Positions 1 through 8,252 of a DNA stretch of 64,000 nucleotides are shown here, piece by piece (position 1 is the stretch's first letter; every line of letters begins with the position of its first letter). Made by a program: the position numbers and the translations under genes. A model generated the notes under the pieces. That model did not search any database. It was not told the DNA's origin and was given only the letters and a program-made list of their open reading frames with translations. The stretch is from an uncultured Pelagibacteraceae bacterium (GTDB taxonomy: Bacteria > Pseudomonadota > Alphaproteobacteria > Pelagibacterales > Pelagibacteraceae): NCBI GenBank assembly GCA_902629955.1, contig CACOSS010000002.1, positions 1 to 64,000 on the forward strand, in the 5' to 3' direction.

Positions 1-141
1 CCGGGATATATTATTGCTAAAATTCTCAATGGAGTTGGAAGATTAAGAATTCCTAGAGAAGCAGAAATTGCTGGATTAGACTATGAAATAATGGAGGCTG
101 CAAAAGATGATGAAAAATCAGTAGCCTCAGCAACTAGGTAA
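1..141 (+). CDS. amt: Ammonium transporter (Amt), C-terminal end only
   Basis: The window opens inside a reading frame in frame 1 that encodes 46 residues to a TAA at 139-141. The tail contains the segment REAEIAGLDYEIMEAA, which resembles the cytoplasmic C-terminal tail of Amt/MtpA ammonium channels (E..GLD..EH in the family), preceded by a helix-like stretch. The fold and pore residues lie outside the window, so the assignment rests on this tail and on the nitrogen-assimilation genes downstream. A strong Shine-Dalgarno sequence (aggagg) directly after the stop serves the next small gene, so the two are probably co-transcribed. It would import ammonium (or methylammonium) at the inner membrane. 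Too short for certainty. Confidence 0.6.
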   Translation, partial: PGYIIAKILNGVGRLRIPREAEIAGLDYEIMEAAKDDEKSVASATR

Positions 142-152
142 GGAGGATAGTT

Positions 153-374
153 ATGGCAACAGTAACAAACTGGATAGATCATTTAAGCGCCTCTGAAGTC
201 CAAGGTGCTGTATATCCGGGTGTTGGTTCTGAAGGGATACTTGTTATTCTTGGAATCATAATTTGGATTGGATGGCACGTGATAACTGCCAAGCAAGAAA
301 AAGAAGAATTAGAAAAGCTTGCAAGGCAAAGGCGTGGTCCAAATGATTGGAAAAGCAATATTACCGATGGGTAA
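153..374 (+). CDS. Small single-pass membrane protein downstream of amt
   Basis: A 73-residue protein with one hydrophobic helix (about residues 27-43, GILVILGIIIWIGW) followed by a charged basic/acidic tail (KQEKEELEKLARQRRG). Eleven bases separate it from the ammonium transporter and it has a near-perfect ribosome site (aggagg, about 6 nt before the ATG). No enzymatic motif is visible. Position and translation signal suggest a small accessory subunit or regulator of the Amt channel, but that is inference; I do not recognise a named family. An intrinsic terminator follows 11 bases after its stop codon, so it is the last gene of the amt transcript unless read-through occurs. Confidence 0.75.
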   Translation: MATVTNWIDHLSASEVQGAVYPGVGSEGILVILGIIIWIGWHVITAKQEKEELEKLARQRRGPNDWKSNITDG

Positions 375-385
375 TTAAAAAAATT

Positions 386-413
386 GAGGGCGCACAAACT
401 GTGCGCCCTTTTT
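386..413 (+). terminator. Intrinsic terminator after amt/73-aa gene
   Basis: Perfect GGGCGCAC / GTGCGCCC stem (extended by an A-T pair), 5-nt loop, then TTTTT. It ends only 4 bases before the ATG of the next small ORF, leaving no room for a ribosome site outside the hairpin and U-tract. Confidence 0.88.
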
Positions 414-417
414 AAAT

Positions 418-576
418 ATGGAAAATAAAAATCTTCAAGAAAACTTCAATAAAACACCTAGTAAAATGTCAAGGTTAGCTTGGCCAAAAGCTAAATATGG
501 AGCAATTGCCGCAATCATCATCATTGTGCTGGTTTCATTAGTTTATTATAAAGATATTTTACTATCTATAATCTGA
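418..576 (+). CDS. 52-aa small membrane protein (below ORF-track cutoff)
   Basis: ATG at 418 and TGA at 574-576 give a 52-residue protein with a polar N-terminus, a basic patch (WPKAKYG) and one strongly hydrophobic helix (about residues 29-43, AIAAIIIIVLVSLVY) ending in a short charged/hydrophobic tail. The positive-inside pattern supports a real tail-anchored or single-pass protein with its N-terminus in the cytoplasm. The start codon lies immediately downstream of the U-tract of a strong terminator and no Shine-Dalgarno sequence is visible. It precedes glxB by 12 bases. Not recognised; function unknown. Confidence 0.55.
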   Translation: MENKNLQENFNKTPSKMSRLAWPKAKYGAIAAIIIIVLVSLVYYKDILLSII

Positions 577-588
577 ATTAAAATTAAT

Positions 589-1473
589 ATGTGCGGTATT
601 GTTGGAATTTATTTAAAAAATAAAAAATTCGAAAAATCACTTGGCAAACTATTATCAGGGATGCTTAAAAATATGTCCTCTAGGGGTCCTGATAGCGCTG
701 GTTTTGCAATTTATAATGAAGAAAAAAAATATAAATATAAGTATTCAATCTGCTTAAATCACATATCTTTTTCAGATTTTAAAAGAAATTTAAATAAAGA
801 GTTAAAAAAATATAAAATTAATCAGGTCTCTGATCATGTGGTAATTAAAACTAACGAAAAACCTGAAAAAATGCTTCAAATACTAAATAAGAAATTTAAA
901 GAAATTTCAATAGTTGGATATGGAAAATCTATAGAAATTTTTAAACAAATTGGTAGTCCAGAAAGAGTAGTTCAAAAATTCAATTTAGAAAAATTAGAGG
1001 GATCTCATGGAATTGGACATACCAGAATGGCGACCGAGAGCGCAATTACAACTGACGGATCACATCCATATTCAACTGGTGAAGATGAATGTTTAGTGCA
1101 CAATGGATCATTATCCAATCACAATAATCTTAGAAGAGAATTAAAAAAGAAAGGTTCAGTATTTACTTCTGAAAATGATACCGAAGTAGCAGCTGGATAT
1201 ATTTCAGATAATTTAAAAAATAAAAAAACATTAAAAGAAACTCTTCTTTCTGGTTTAAAAGATCTCGATGGATTTTATACTTTTATAACTGGAACAAGAA
1301 AAGGTTTTGCTATTGTTAGAGATGAAATAGCGTGTAAACCTGCAGTAATAGCAGAAACAAAAGATTATGTTGCAATTGCATCAGAATTTCAAGCAATGGC
1401 GCATTTACCTAAAGTAAACAGTGCAAAAATTTTTGAACCTGAGCCAGGGGTTGTTTACACGTGGGGGAAATAA
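589..1473 (+). CDS. glxB: GlxB/MgsA: class II glutamine amidotransferase subunit of glutamate-synthase-like N-methylglutamate synthase
   Basis: A 294-residue Ntn-hydrolase-type amidotransferase. Cys2 directly after the start Met (MCGIVGIY) is the expected nucleophile and fixes the start. Other family signatures are SSRGPDSAGFA near residue 31, GHTRMAT near 145 and VHNGSLSNHNNLR near 170. It corresponds to the amidotransferase domain of GltB, here a separate subunit as in the glxBCD/mgsABC operons, where the complex makes N-methylglutamate from methylamine and glutamate (or behaves as a small glutamate synthase). Its stop overlaps the glxC start (TAATG), so the genes are translationally coupled. 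The middle (about residues 60-130) is more lysine-rich and less conserved. Family is secure; the precise substrate is inferred from context. Confidence 0.88.
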   Translation: MCGIVGIYLKNKKFEKSLGKLLSGMLKNMSSRGPDSAGFAIYNEEKKYKYKYSICLNHISFSDFKRNLNKELKKYKINQVSDHVVIKTNEKPEKMLQILNKKFKEISIVGYGKSIEIFKQIGSPERVVQKFNLEKLEGSHGIGHTRMATESAITTDGSHPYSTGEDECLVHNGSLSNHNNLRRELKKKGSVFTSENDTEVAAGYISDNLKNKKTLKETLLSGLKDLDGFYTFITGTRKGFAIVRDEIACKPAVIAETKDYVAIASEFQAMAHLPKVNSAKIFEPEPGVVYTWGK

Positions 1474-2156
1474 TGAAACTTGATTTAAAAAAGTCAAAGC
1501 TAAGACAGATAAATGAAAAATTACAAACTGTTGGTATAAAAAAAAATCAAAGAATTTTTACAATTATTAATCCTGAGGGAAATCATGCAATTTGTGCTGG
1601 TCTTAAAGATGATATTGATGTTACCATTAAAGGACATACTGGATATTATTGTGCAGGAATGAATCAAAATGCGTCTATAACTATTGATGGAAATGTTGGA
1701 ACAGGAGTTGCGGAAAATATGATGTCAGGTAAAGTTCATGTTAAAGGCAATGCTTCACAGTCAGCCGGAGCAACTGCTCATGGTGGTTTGTTAATAATCG
1801 ATGGAGATGCGAGCTCTAGATGTGGTATATCAATGAAAGGTGCGGATATTGTTGTAAAAGGATCTGTTGGACATATGTGTGCATTTATGGCTCAATCTGG
1901 AAATATATTGATTTGTGGAGATGCAGGAGATGCATTAGGAGATAGTATTTATGAAACAGAGATATTTGTAAAAGGTAAAGTAAAATCCTTAGGTGCAGAT
2001 TGCATTGAAAAGAAAATTGAGAATAAACACGAAAAACTAATAAATAAAATGCTACAAGAGAGTGGAATTAAAAATCTCAAATCTTCACAGTTTAGAAGGT
2101 ATGGGTCAGCAAGGAACCTATATAATTTTAAAATAGATAATTTATCGAGTTATTAA
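1473..2156 (+). CDS. glxC: GlxC/MgsB: GXGXG-repeat (GltB domain 3-like) subunit
   Basis: About 227 residues, dominated by a right-handed beta-helix of GXGXG-type repeats (GHTGYYCAGMNQNA, DGNVGTGVAENMMSG, KGNASQSAGATAHGG, GDASSRCGISMKG, KGSVGHMCAFMAQSG) like the C-terminal domain of glutamate synthase GltB and FwdC. The ORF track starts at a GTG (1461), but I prefer the ATG at 1473, which overlaps the glxB stop as TAATG and has a GGGGGA ribosome site. In GltB this domain is structural, linking the amidotransferase and synthase sites. Together with GlxB and GlxD it rebuilds the large subunit from separate genes. Two bases separate it from glxD. Confidence 0.87.
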   Translation: MKLDLKKSKLRQINEKLQTVGIKKNQRIFTIINPEGNHAICAGLKDDIDVTIKGHTGYYCAGMNQNASITIDGNVGTGVAENMMSGKVHVKGNASQSAGATAHGGLLIIDGDASSRCGISMKGADIVVKGSVGHMCAFMAQSGNILICGDAGDALGDSIYETEIFVKGKVKSLGADCIEKKIENKHEKLINKMLQESGIKNLKSSQFRRYGSARNLYNFKIDNLSSY

Positions 2157-2158
2157 TA

Positions 2159-3478
2159 ATGACAAAAAATAAAACTATACCTAGAGTTTCTTGGACGTTT
2201 GATGAATATACAAATTCTGAAATAAGAAGAGCAGCTGAAACTGGAATTTATGATATTAGAGGAGGTGGATCAAAAAAAAGACTACCGCATTTTGATGATC
2301 TATTATTTTTGGGAGCCTCAATGTCACGTTATCCTTTAGAAGGTTATAGAGAAAATTGTAACACCAAAGTTGTTTTAGGAACAAGATATGCAAAAAAACC
2401 TTTGCACCTTGATATCCCTATAACAATTGCGGGAATGAGTTTTGGTGCATTATCTGGACCTGCAAAGGAAGCTTTAGGTAGAGGAGCGAGTCAGGCAGGT
2501 ACATCTACAACAACTGGAGATGGGGGAATGACTCCAGAGGAAAGAGGACAATCAAAAAACTTAGTATATCAATTACTTCCATCTAGATATGGAATGAACC
2601 CCGTAGACTTAAGAAAAGCAGATGCAATAGAAGTTGTGATCGGTCAAGGTGCTAAGCCCGGAGGAGGTGGAATGTTACTAGGGCAAAAAATAAACGATAG
2701 AGTTGCGGAAATGAGAACTTTGCCCAAAGGTGTTGATCAAAGATCTGCTTGTAGACATCCAGATTGGACAGGACCAGACGATTTGAAAATTAAAATTTTA
2801 GAGCTGAGAGAAATTACAAATTGGAAAGTTCCAATTTTTATAAAGATAGCTGGATCTAGACCGTACTATGACACAGCATTGGCAGTAAAAGCTGGTGCAG
2901 ATGTTGTGGTTTTAGATGGCATGCAAGGTGGTACTGCAGCTACACAAGAAGTATTTATTGAAAATGTTGGTCAGCCAACTTTAGCTTGCATAAGGCCAGC
3001 TGTTGATGCATTGCAAGATTTAAAAATGCATAGAAAAGTTCAATTAATTATTTCAGGGGGAATTAGAAATGGTGCAGATGTAGCAAAAGCTATGGCATTA
3101 GGTGCTGATGCTGTTTCAATTGGATCTGCAGCAATGATTGCAATTGGAGATAATGATCCTAAATGGGATGAAGAATATAAAAAATTGGGATCAAAAGCGG
3201 GAGCATATGATGACTGGCACGAAGGAATGGATCCTGCTGGAATATCAACCCAAGACCCAGAATTAATGAAAAGACTCGATCCAGTGTTAGCAGGAAAAAA
3301 ACTTTCTAACTATTTAAAAGTCATGACGCTAGAAGCTCAAACAATAGCTAGAGCATGTGGTAAAAATGATTTACATAATCTGGAGCCAGAAGATTTATGT
3401 GCTCTTACAGTAGAAGCGGCAGCAATGGCTAGAGTTCCATTAGCTGGCACAAATTGGGTACCTGGAAAAAAAGATTAA
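2159..3478 (+). CDS. glxD: GlxD/MgsC: FMN-binding glutamate-synthase-like catalytic subunit
   Basis: A 439-residue (beta/alpha)8 barrel of the glutamate synthase central domain. Visible signatures include GMSFGALSGPAKEALGRGA, a flavin-site TGDGGMTPEERG, KPGGGGMLLGQK, and DGMQGGTAATQEVF near the substrate loop; the late barrel carries ISGGIRNGADVAKAMALGADAVSIG, a phosphate/FMN-binding pattern. In the glx/mgs system this subunit transfers the amino or methylamino group onto the keto acid. It sits between glxC (2-bp spacing) and the GmaS-type ligase (41 bp). Length is normal for the stand-alone subunit. The family call is strong; N-methylglutamate synthase rather than plain glutamate synthase is inferred from the gene set. 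Confidence 0.9.
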   Translation: MTKNKTIPRVSWTFDEYTNSEIRRAAETGIYDIRGGGSKKRLPHFDDLLFLGASMSRYPLEGYRENCNTKVVLGTRYAKKPLHLDIPITIAGMSFGALSGPAKEALGRGASQAGTSTTTGDGGMTPEERGQSKNLVYQLLPSRYGMNPVDLRKADAIEVVIGQGAKPGGGGMLLGQKINDRVAEMRTLPKGVDQRSACRHPDWTGPDDLKIKILELREITNWKVPIFIKIAGSRPYYDTALAVKAGADVVVLDGMQGGTAATQEVFIENVGQPTLACIRPAVDALQDLKMHRKVQLIISGGIRNGADVAKAMALGADAVSIGSAAMIAIGDNDPKWDEEYKKLGSKAGAYDDWHEGMDPAGISTQDPELMKRLDPVLAGKKLSNYLKVMTLEAQTIARACGKNDLHNLEPEDLCALTVEAAAMARVPLAGTNWVPGKKD

Positions 3479-3519
3479 TTTGTTATTGATACCGAATAAA
3501 TAAACACTTAAAATAAATT

Positions 3520-4845
3520 ATGCCAAAAAACTTGTCATCAATAGCAAAATCAAAAAAAATTAAGTATTTTTTAATTAGCTTTGTTGATTTGTTTGGTGTT
3601 TTAAGATCAAAACTGGTACCTGCAAGCGCAATATCAGGAATGCAAAAAGATGGTGCGGGTTTCGCTGGATTTGCAACTTGGCTTGATATGACGCCAGCTG
3701 ACTCAGATATGTTTGCAATACCTGATCCTGATAGTTTAATTCAATTACCATGGAATAAAGAAATTGGATGGCTTGCCTCTGACTTGTGGATGAATGGAAA
3801 ACAGGTCGAAGCATCACCCAGGGTAATGCTCAAAAAACAAATTGGTATTTTGTCTAGAGATAAATTAACTATGAAATCTGGTGTTGAGTGTGAATATTTT
3901 TTAATTTCACCAGATGCATCATCAATAGCAGATGAACGAGATGTTCAATCAAAACCTTGTTACGATCAGTCGGCGTTAATGAGACGTTATGATCTAATAA
4001 AAGAAATTTGTGACTCTATGATTGAATTAGGTTGGGGTCCTTATCAAAATGATCATGAGGATGCTAATGGACAATTTGAAATGAATTGGGACTATTCTGA
4101 TTGTCTTACAACAGCAGATAGACATGTTTTTTTTAAATTTATGGTGAAAACTTTATCCGAGAAGCATGGTTTAAGAGCTACATTTATGCCAAAACCATTT
4201 GAAAACCTGACAGGAAATGGTTGCCATGCCCATATTTCTTTATGGGATGACAAAAATAATAAGTTTTTTGAAGATGGAGATAGATTTGGACTAAGTAAAA
4301 TTGCGTATAATTTTCTTGGAGGAATAATGAAGCATGCATCATCGCTCTCAGCCTTTTTCAACCCAACTGTCAATAGTTATAGAAGGATAAATGCACCTCC
4401 AACTAAATCTGGGGCGACATGGTCACCTTCAAGTATTTCTTATACTGGTAATAACAGAACACATATGATTAGAATTCCAGATAAAGGTAGATTTGAATTA
4501 AGATTAATGGATGGTTCATCAAACCCATATCTATTACAAGCAGGTATACTTGCTGCAGGTATACATGGAATGAATATGAAACTTGATCCAGGAGAACCAT
4601 TAACTTGCAATATGTACACTGATTATAAAAATTACCCAGATTTGGATAAACTTCCAGATGATCTTGAAGAGTCATTAGAAAAGTTTGAGGGAAACAAAAT
4701 TTTAAAAGATGCTTTTGGTGAAGAGGTGATAAATAGCTACATTAAACTAAAAAAAGAGGAGATAAGAAGTTTCTTCCAAAATGAAAATTTCGATAAAAAA
4801 GGTCCAATTACAGATTGGGAAAAATTAAATACTTTAGATTGTTAA
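3520..4845 (+). CDS. gmaS: GlnT/GmaS-type glutamine synthetase family ligase (gamma-glutamylmethylamide synthetase)
   Basis: A 441-residue glutamine-synthetase-fold enzyme. The beta-Grasp-like N-terminal part (FVDLFGVLRSKLVPAS) is followed by the catalytic domain with the metal-binding segment GVECEYFLI (about residue 124), QFEMNWDYSD, the ATP/glutamate region TFMPKPFENLTGNGCHAHISLWD, and RRINAPPTKSG with RFELRLMDGSSNPYLL near the C-terminus. This is the type III/GlnT branch to which GmaS belongs; such enzymes ligate methylamine (or ammonia) to glutamate with ATP. Directly following glxBCD, the gene supports a methylamine-to-N-methylglutamate route. It is often annotated glnT. N-methylglutamate dehydrogenase genes are not in the window. 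The next gene begins at the base after its stop. Confidence 0.85.
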   Translation: MPKNLSSIAKSKKIKYFLISFVDLFGVLRSKLVPASAISGMQKDGAGFAGFATWLDMTPADSDMFAIPDPDSLIQLPWNKEIGWLASDLWMNGKQVEASPRVMLKKQIGILSRDKLTMKSGVECEYFLISPDASSIADERDVQSKPCYDQSALMRRYDLIKEICDSMIELGWGPYQNDHEDANGQFEMNWDYSDCLTTADRHVFFKFMVKTLSEKHGLRATFMPKPFENLTGNGCHAHISLWDDKNNKFFEDGDRFGLSKIAYNFLGGIMKHASSLSAFFNPTVNSYRRINAPPTKSGATWSPSSISYTGNNRTHMIRIPDKGRFELRLMDGSSNPYLLQAGILAAGIHGMNMKLDPGEPLTCNMYTDYKNYPDLDKLPDDLEESLEKFEGNKILKDAFGEEVINSYIKLKKEEIRSFFQNENFDKKGPITDWEKLNTLDC

Positions 4846-5988
4846 ATGCAATCAGAAAAAATATTTAATTACTGGTCACATAGCAAATTTATATCAAATC
4901 AGAAATACAATTTTAGCCGTGAAGAGATTTTAAAAGTTTTGCCAAAAAGCTATATTGATGATGCTTATGCAGCAATATCAAACTGGGAAGGCTATAAACC
5001 TACTCCACTTATTGATTTAAATAAATTATCAAATACTTATAATTTAAACAAAATTTTTTATAAAGATGAGTCTAAAAGATTTAAATTAAAGTCTTTTAAA
5101 GCTCTTGGGGGAGCGTATGCTGTAGAAAAAATTTCTGCTGGAAATAAGAATATTATTGTTTCAACTGCAACAGCTGGTAATCATGGTAAATCTGTAGCTT
5201 GGGGAGCTCAAAGGCTAGGATTAAAAAGTAAAATATTTATTAGTCAAAATGTAAGTGAAGCAAGAGCAAGAGATATTGAAAGCTTTGGTGCTGAAATTAT
5301 AAAAGTTAAAGGAAATTATGACGACTCTCTTAAAGCTTGTATAAATCAATCAACTCAAAATAAGTGGGAAATTATTCAGGATGTTGCCTGGAAAAATTAT
5401 GAGCTTGTTCCAAAATTAACGATGTCAGGTTATTCAGTGATGATTAAAGAGATATCTGAACAAACTAACCATTATATAACACATATTTTTTTACAAGCAG
5501 GTGTTGGGGGTATGGCTTCAGCAGTAATTGCTGGGGTTGCAAGATATTTTAAAAGAATACCTAAGATAATAATTATTGAACCTCAAAGTGCAGATTGTGT
5601 ACTTGCAAGTATTGAGAATAATAAACTAACAAGAGTAGATATAAAAACAGAGAGCATAATGGGTGGTATGTCCTGCGGGGAGGTATCTTTAGTCCCATGG
5701 CAAATAATTAAAAATTCTGTAAATAATTGTCTTAGTTTGTCAGATGATAACATTGCAACAACAGTAGCAATGTTAGCAAAAGCTGAATTTAGCAATGAAA
5801 AAATAATAGGTGGGGAATGTTCTGCGCCAGGTATAATGAGTTTAATAATGAGTTGTAATAACAAAAAAATTAAGCAATCGTTAGACTTAAATGAAAAATC
5901 AAATATTCTTTTAATTGGGTGCGAGGGAGATACAGATAGCAAACTTTACAAACATATGGTTTCGTTGGGTAACGAAAAGTTAAAATAG
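4846..5988 (+). CDS. dpaL: Diaminopropionate ammonia-lyase family PLP enzyme
   Basis: A 380-residue fold-type II PLP enzyme. The PLP-lysine segment FKLKSFKALGGAYAV (lysine near residue 78) is typical of diaminopropionate ammonia-lyase rather than threonine synthase, as are the phosphate-loop region STATAGNHGKSVAWGAQ and QDVAWKNYELVPKLTMSGY. A glycine-rich cofactor loop (LQAGVGGMASAV) and ECSAPG near the end complete the pattern. Family members remove both amino groups from 2,3-diaminopropionate, giving pyruvate and ammonia. The start codon abuts the gmaS stop and the photolyase begins one base after its stop, so it belongs to the same operon. Ammonia release fits the nitrogen theme of the cluster. 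Substrate not proven; slightly shorter than the roughly 400-aa E. coli enzyme. Confidence 0.82.
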   Translation: MQSEKIFNYWSHSKFISNQKYNFSREEILKVLPKSYIDDAYAAISNWEGYKPTPLIDLNKLSNTYNLNKIFYKDESKRFKLKSFKALGGAYAVEKISAGNKNIIVSTATAGNHGKSVAWGAQRLGLKSKIFISQNVSEARARDIESFGAEIIKVKGNYDDSLKACINQSTQNKWEIIQDVAWKNYELVPKLTMSGYSVMIKEISEQTNHYITHIFLQAGVGGMASAVIAGVARYFKRIPKIIIIEPQSADCVLASIENNKLTRVDIKTESIMGGMSCGEVSLVPWQIIKNSVNNCLSLSDDNIATTVAMLAKAEFSNEKIIGGECSAPGIMSLIMSCNNKKIKQSLDLNEKSNILLIGCEGDTDSKLYKHMVSLGNEKLK

Positions 5989-5989
5989 A

Positions 5990-7411
5990 ATGAGTAAACA
6001 TGCAGTATTTTGGATAAGAGATGATTTTAGAATTAAAAATAATCCAGCATTGTCATATGCAACAAATAATCATGAGTTCGTATCTGCAATCTATATATAC
6101 AATAATTTAAAATTTGATCAGAAGAGAGAAGCCCAAAAATGGTGGATAAGCAAATCTCTTAAAGAATTTGGCAAAGATTTACAAAAATTTAACATTAATT
6201 TAGAGATTTTTAATACAGAAGAAATAAAATTTTTTTTGAAAATAAAAAAAGAAAAAAATTTAAGTGTTTACTGGAATAAAATTTATGAACCAGAGGAATT
6301 AGAAATTGATAAAAAGTTGATTTCATTTTTTGAAAAAGAAAAAATAAATTTTAAATTCTTTAAAGGAAATGTTCTTAATGAATTTAATAAAGTAAATAAA
6401 AATGATGGAACCCCTTTTAAAGTTTATAGCCCATTTTGGAAGAATGCAGAAAGGATTTACCTAGAAAAAGTTCCAGAAAAAAATTCTATCGTAAAAAAAT
6501 TAAAAAAAAATAAAAGTTTTTTTAATGGATCTTTAAGCTCGGATAAAATACTTCCCAATAAAAATTGGTACAAAAAATTTGAAAACTATTGGACTCCATC
6601 AGAAACTCACGCTGAAAATGCTCTAAATCGGTTTATTAAAAATGAGATATTTAACTATGGAGTTGATAGAGATTTTCCATCAAAAAAAGGTACTTCTAAA
6701 CTTTCACCATTTATTCGAAATGGGCAAATTAGCGTACAATATATTTTTGAAAAGTGTTCAAGTATTAAACAAAAAAATGTTAGTATTAAAAAATATATAA
6801 ATGAAATCGGATGGAGAGAATTTTCTCATAGTCTAATTAATAATTTTCCGCAAATGCTTAAAGGTAATCTAAGAAAAGAATTTGATAGATTCCCTTGGGT
6901 TAAAAATAGCAAGTTCTTAAAAGCATGGAAAAGAGGAATGACCGGCTACCCAATTGTTGACGCTGGAATGAGAGAACTTTATGAGACAGGATGGATGCAT
7001 AATAGAATTAGAATGGTTGTAGGTTCTTTTTTAGTAAAACATTTAAGAATTAATTGGCAAGAAGGAGAAAAACATTTTAGAAATTGTTTATTAGATTTTA
7101 ATGCCGCCAATAATGTAGCTCAGTGGCAATGGGTTGCTGGATGCGGAGCAGATGCAGCACCATATTTTAGAATTTTTAATCCAATTCTTCAGGGTGAAAA
7201 GTTTGATAAAGATGGTGAATATGTAAAAAAGTGGGTTCCAGAGTTAACAAAAGTTCCAAAAAAATTTATTCACAAACCTTGGGAAATGGAAAAAAAATAT
7301 CAAGAAGTAATTCAAACCATTATAGGTAAAGACTACCCTAGTCCTTTAGTAAAACATGAAATTGCTAGACAAGAAGCTTTAGCTGCATTTCAGAGTTTGA
7401 AAAAAAATTAG
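5990..7411 (+). CDS. phrB: Deoxyribodipyrimidine photolyase (cryptochrome/photolyase family)
   Basis: A 473-residue protein with the N-terminal photolyase Rossmann-like domain (HAVFWIRDDFRIKNNPAL) and the C-terminal helical FAD-binding domain: SKLSPFIRNGQISVQYI, IGWREFSHSLI, GMTGYPIVDAGMRELYETGWMHNR, then DFNAANNVAQWQWVAGCG and AAPYFRIFNP. The asparagine in the DFNAANN segment and the tryptophan-rich region match cyclobutane pyrimidine dimer photolyases. It repairs UV lesions with light, sensible for a surface-ocean cell. It is the last gene of the + strand run. Its TAG stop shares bases with the TAA stop of the opposing yjbQ (TTAG), a convergent overlap of four bases. Antenna chromophore not assigned. 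Confidence 0.93.
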   Translation: MSKHAVFWIRDDFRIKNNPALSYATNNHEFVSAIYIYNNLKFDQKREAQKWWISKSLKEFGKDLQKFNINLEIFNTEEIKFFLKIKKEKNLSVYWNKIYEPEELEIDKKLISFFEKEKINFKFFKGNVLNEFNKVNKNDGTPFKVYSPFWKNAERIYLEKVPEKNSIVKKLKKNKSFFNGSLSSDKILPNKNWYKKFENYWTPSETHAENALNRFIKNEIFNYGVDRDFPSKKGTSKLSPFIRNGQISVQYIFEKCSSIKQKNVSIKKYINEIGWREFSHSLINNFPQMLKGNLRKEFDRFPWVKNSKFLKAWKRGMTGYPIVDAGMRELYETGWMHNRIRMVVGSFLVKHLRINWQEGEKHFRNCLLDFNAANNVAQWQWVAGCGADAAPYFRIFNPILQGEKFDKDGEYVKKWVPELTKVPKKFIHKPWEMEKKYQEVIQTIIGKDYPSPLVKHEIARQEALAAFQSLKKN

Positions 7412-7827
7412 TCTCCAATAAAGTGATGTACAAGTGTTCTGGTATGTGGCTCGATTCTATGCTCAAAAAGATATATTCCTTGCCATGTTCCTAATAATAG
7501 TTTTCCATTTTTAATACTGAGTGAGATTTGATTATTTGTTAATGAAGATTTTATATGTGCGGGCATATCATCTTTGCCCTCGGTGGTATGTACATATAAT
7601 TTATTATTCATAGGTACTAACCTATCAAAATAATTAATTAAATCTGTTTGCACATCAGGATCTGCATTCTCCTGAACTATTAAAGATGCACTGGTATGTT
7701 GTATACTAATATTTAAAATCCCATTTTTAAAACAATTATCCCTAATCCAATCATAAGTTTTTTCTGTGAAGTCATAAAGTTTTTGGCCATTTGTAGAAAT
7801 TTTTAGATTAAAGAACTTTTGAATCAT
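7408..7827 (-). CDS. yjbQ: YjbQ family protein (UPF0047)
   Basis: A 139-residue protein matching the YjbQ/UPF0047 family (annotated as secondary thiamine-phosphate synthase enzyme): NISIQHTSASLIVQENADPDV, the middle DDMPAHIKSSL segment and the C-terminal signature GTWQGIYLFEHR. Conserved histidines in the QHTSAS, PAHIKS and LFEHR segments are the expected active-site or metal ligands. The family can substitute for ThiE in heterologous complementation, but its physiological role is uncertain. The start overlaps the end of the cupin gene (ATGA-type), so it is translated from the same transcript. Convergent overlap with phrB. Confidence 0.88.
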   Translation of the reverse strand: MIQKFFNLKISTNGQKLYDFTEKTYDWIRDNCFKNGILNISIQHTSASLIVQENADPDVQTDLINYFDRLVPMNNKLYVHTTEGKDDMPAHIKSSLTNNQISLSIKNGKLLLGTWQGIYLFEHRIEPHTRTLVHHFIGD

Positions 7828-8252
7828 TTATTCTTTTTAAAATCAATTCCATATTCTGAACGTGGTCCTTTTCTTAAACCAAATGGTCCAGAGATAAAAA
7901 TTGTCATTGGCTTTGTTCCAGGCTTTAGATCTACTCTGTGGTAGTTATTAGCAGAACGAAAACCAATATATCCAGGTGGTCTCCAAAATTTACCTGTTTT
8001 TAAAGTTTCGTAATATCCGTCTTTCAAAATGATAGTTATATAAGGAAACAAATGATTGTGAACTCCATCACCATGATCATCATCTAGCATTTCATGAATT
8101 AAAATATTGAATGGAAACCATTTTGGTCGATTTCTAAATAACAAATAATATCTGTTCATCCATGGTTTAGCCTCATTATACCTTGGATGAGACGGACCTC
8201 TATCAAGTACAATTTTTTTTCGACCGAGTTTTTCTAGTAATTTTAAAAACAT
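7824..8252 (-). CDS. Small cupin-fold protein (function unknown)
   Basis: A 142-residue protein. The segment HDDDHGDGVHNHLFPYITIILKDGYYET with a later FRSANNYHRVDL resembles the two cupin motifs: G-V-H-N-H gives the metal histidines and YHRV the third. The ending KGPRSEYGIDFKK is polar. Cupins include dioxygenases, isomerases and sugar-modifying enzymes; nothing here settles the substrate. Its stop overlaps the yjbQ start and its own start follows the BamB-like gene stop by zero bases, so it is part of the acnA-yfgM-bamB-cupin-yjbQ run. Clear fold-level call, unknown function. Confidence 0.7.
   Translation of the reverse strand: MFLKLLEKLGRKKIVLDRGPSHPRYNEAKPWMNRYYLLFRNRPKWFPFNILIHEMLDDDHGDGVHNHLFPYITIILKDGYYETLKTGKFWRPPGYIGFRSANNYHRVDLKPGTKPMTIFISGPFGLRKGPRSEYGIDFKKNK

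Noticed and set aside
1461-1472. GTG start of glxC given in the ORF track
   Set aside because: The ATG at 1473 overlaps the glxB stop (TAATG) and follows a GGGGGA ribosome site at a normal distance.
5583-5942. 119-aa - strand ORF opposite dpaL
   Set aside because: Shadow of a confidently identified PLP enzyme.
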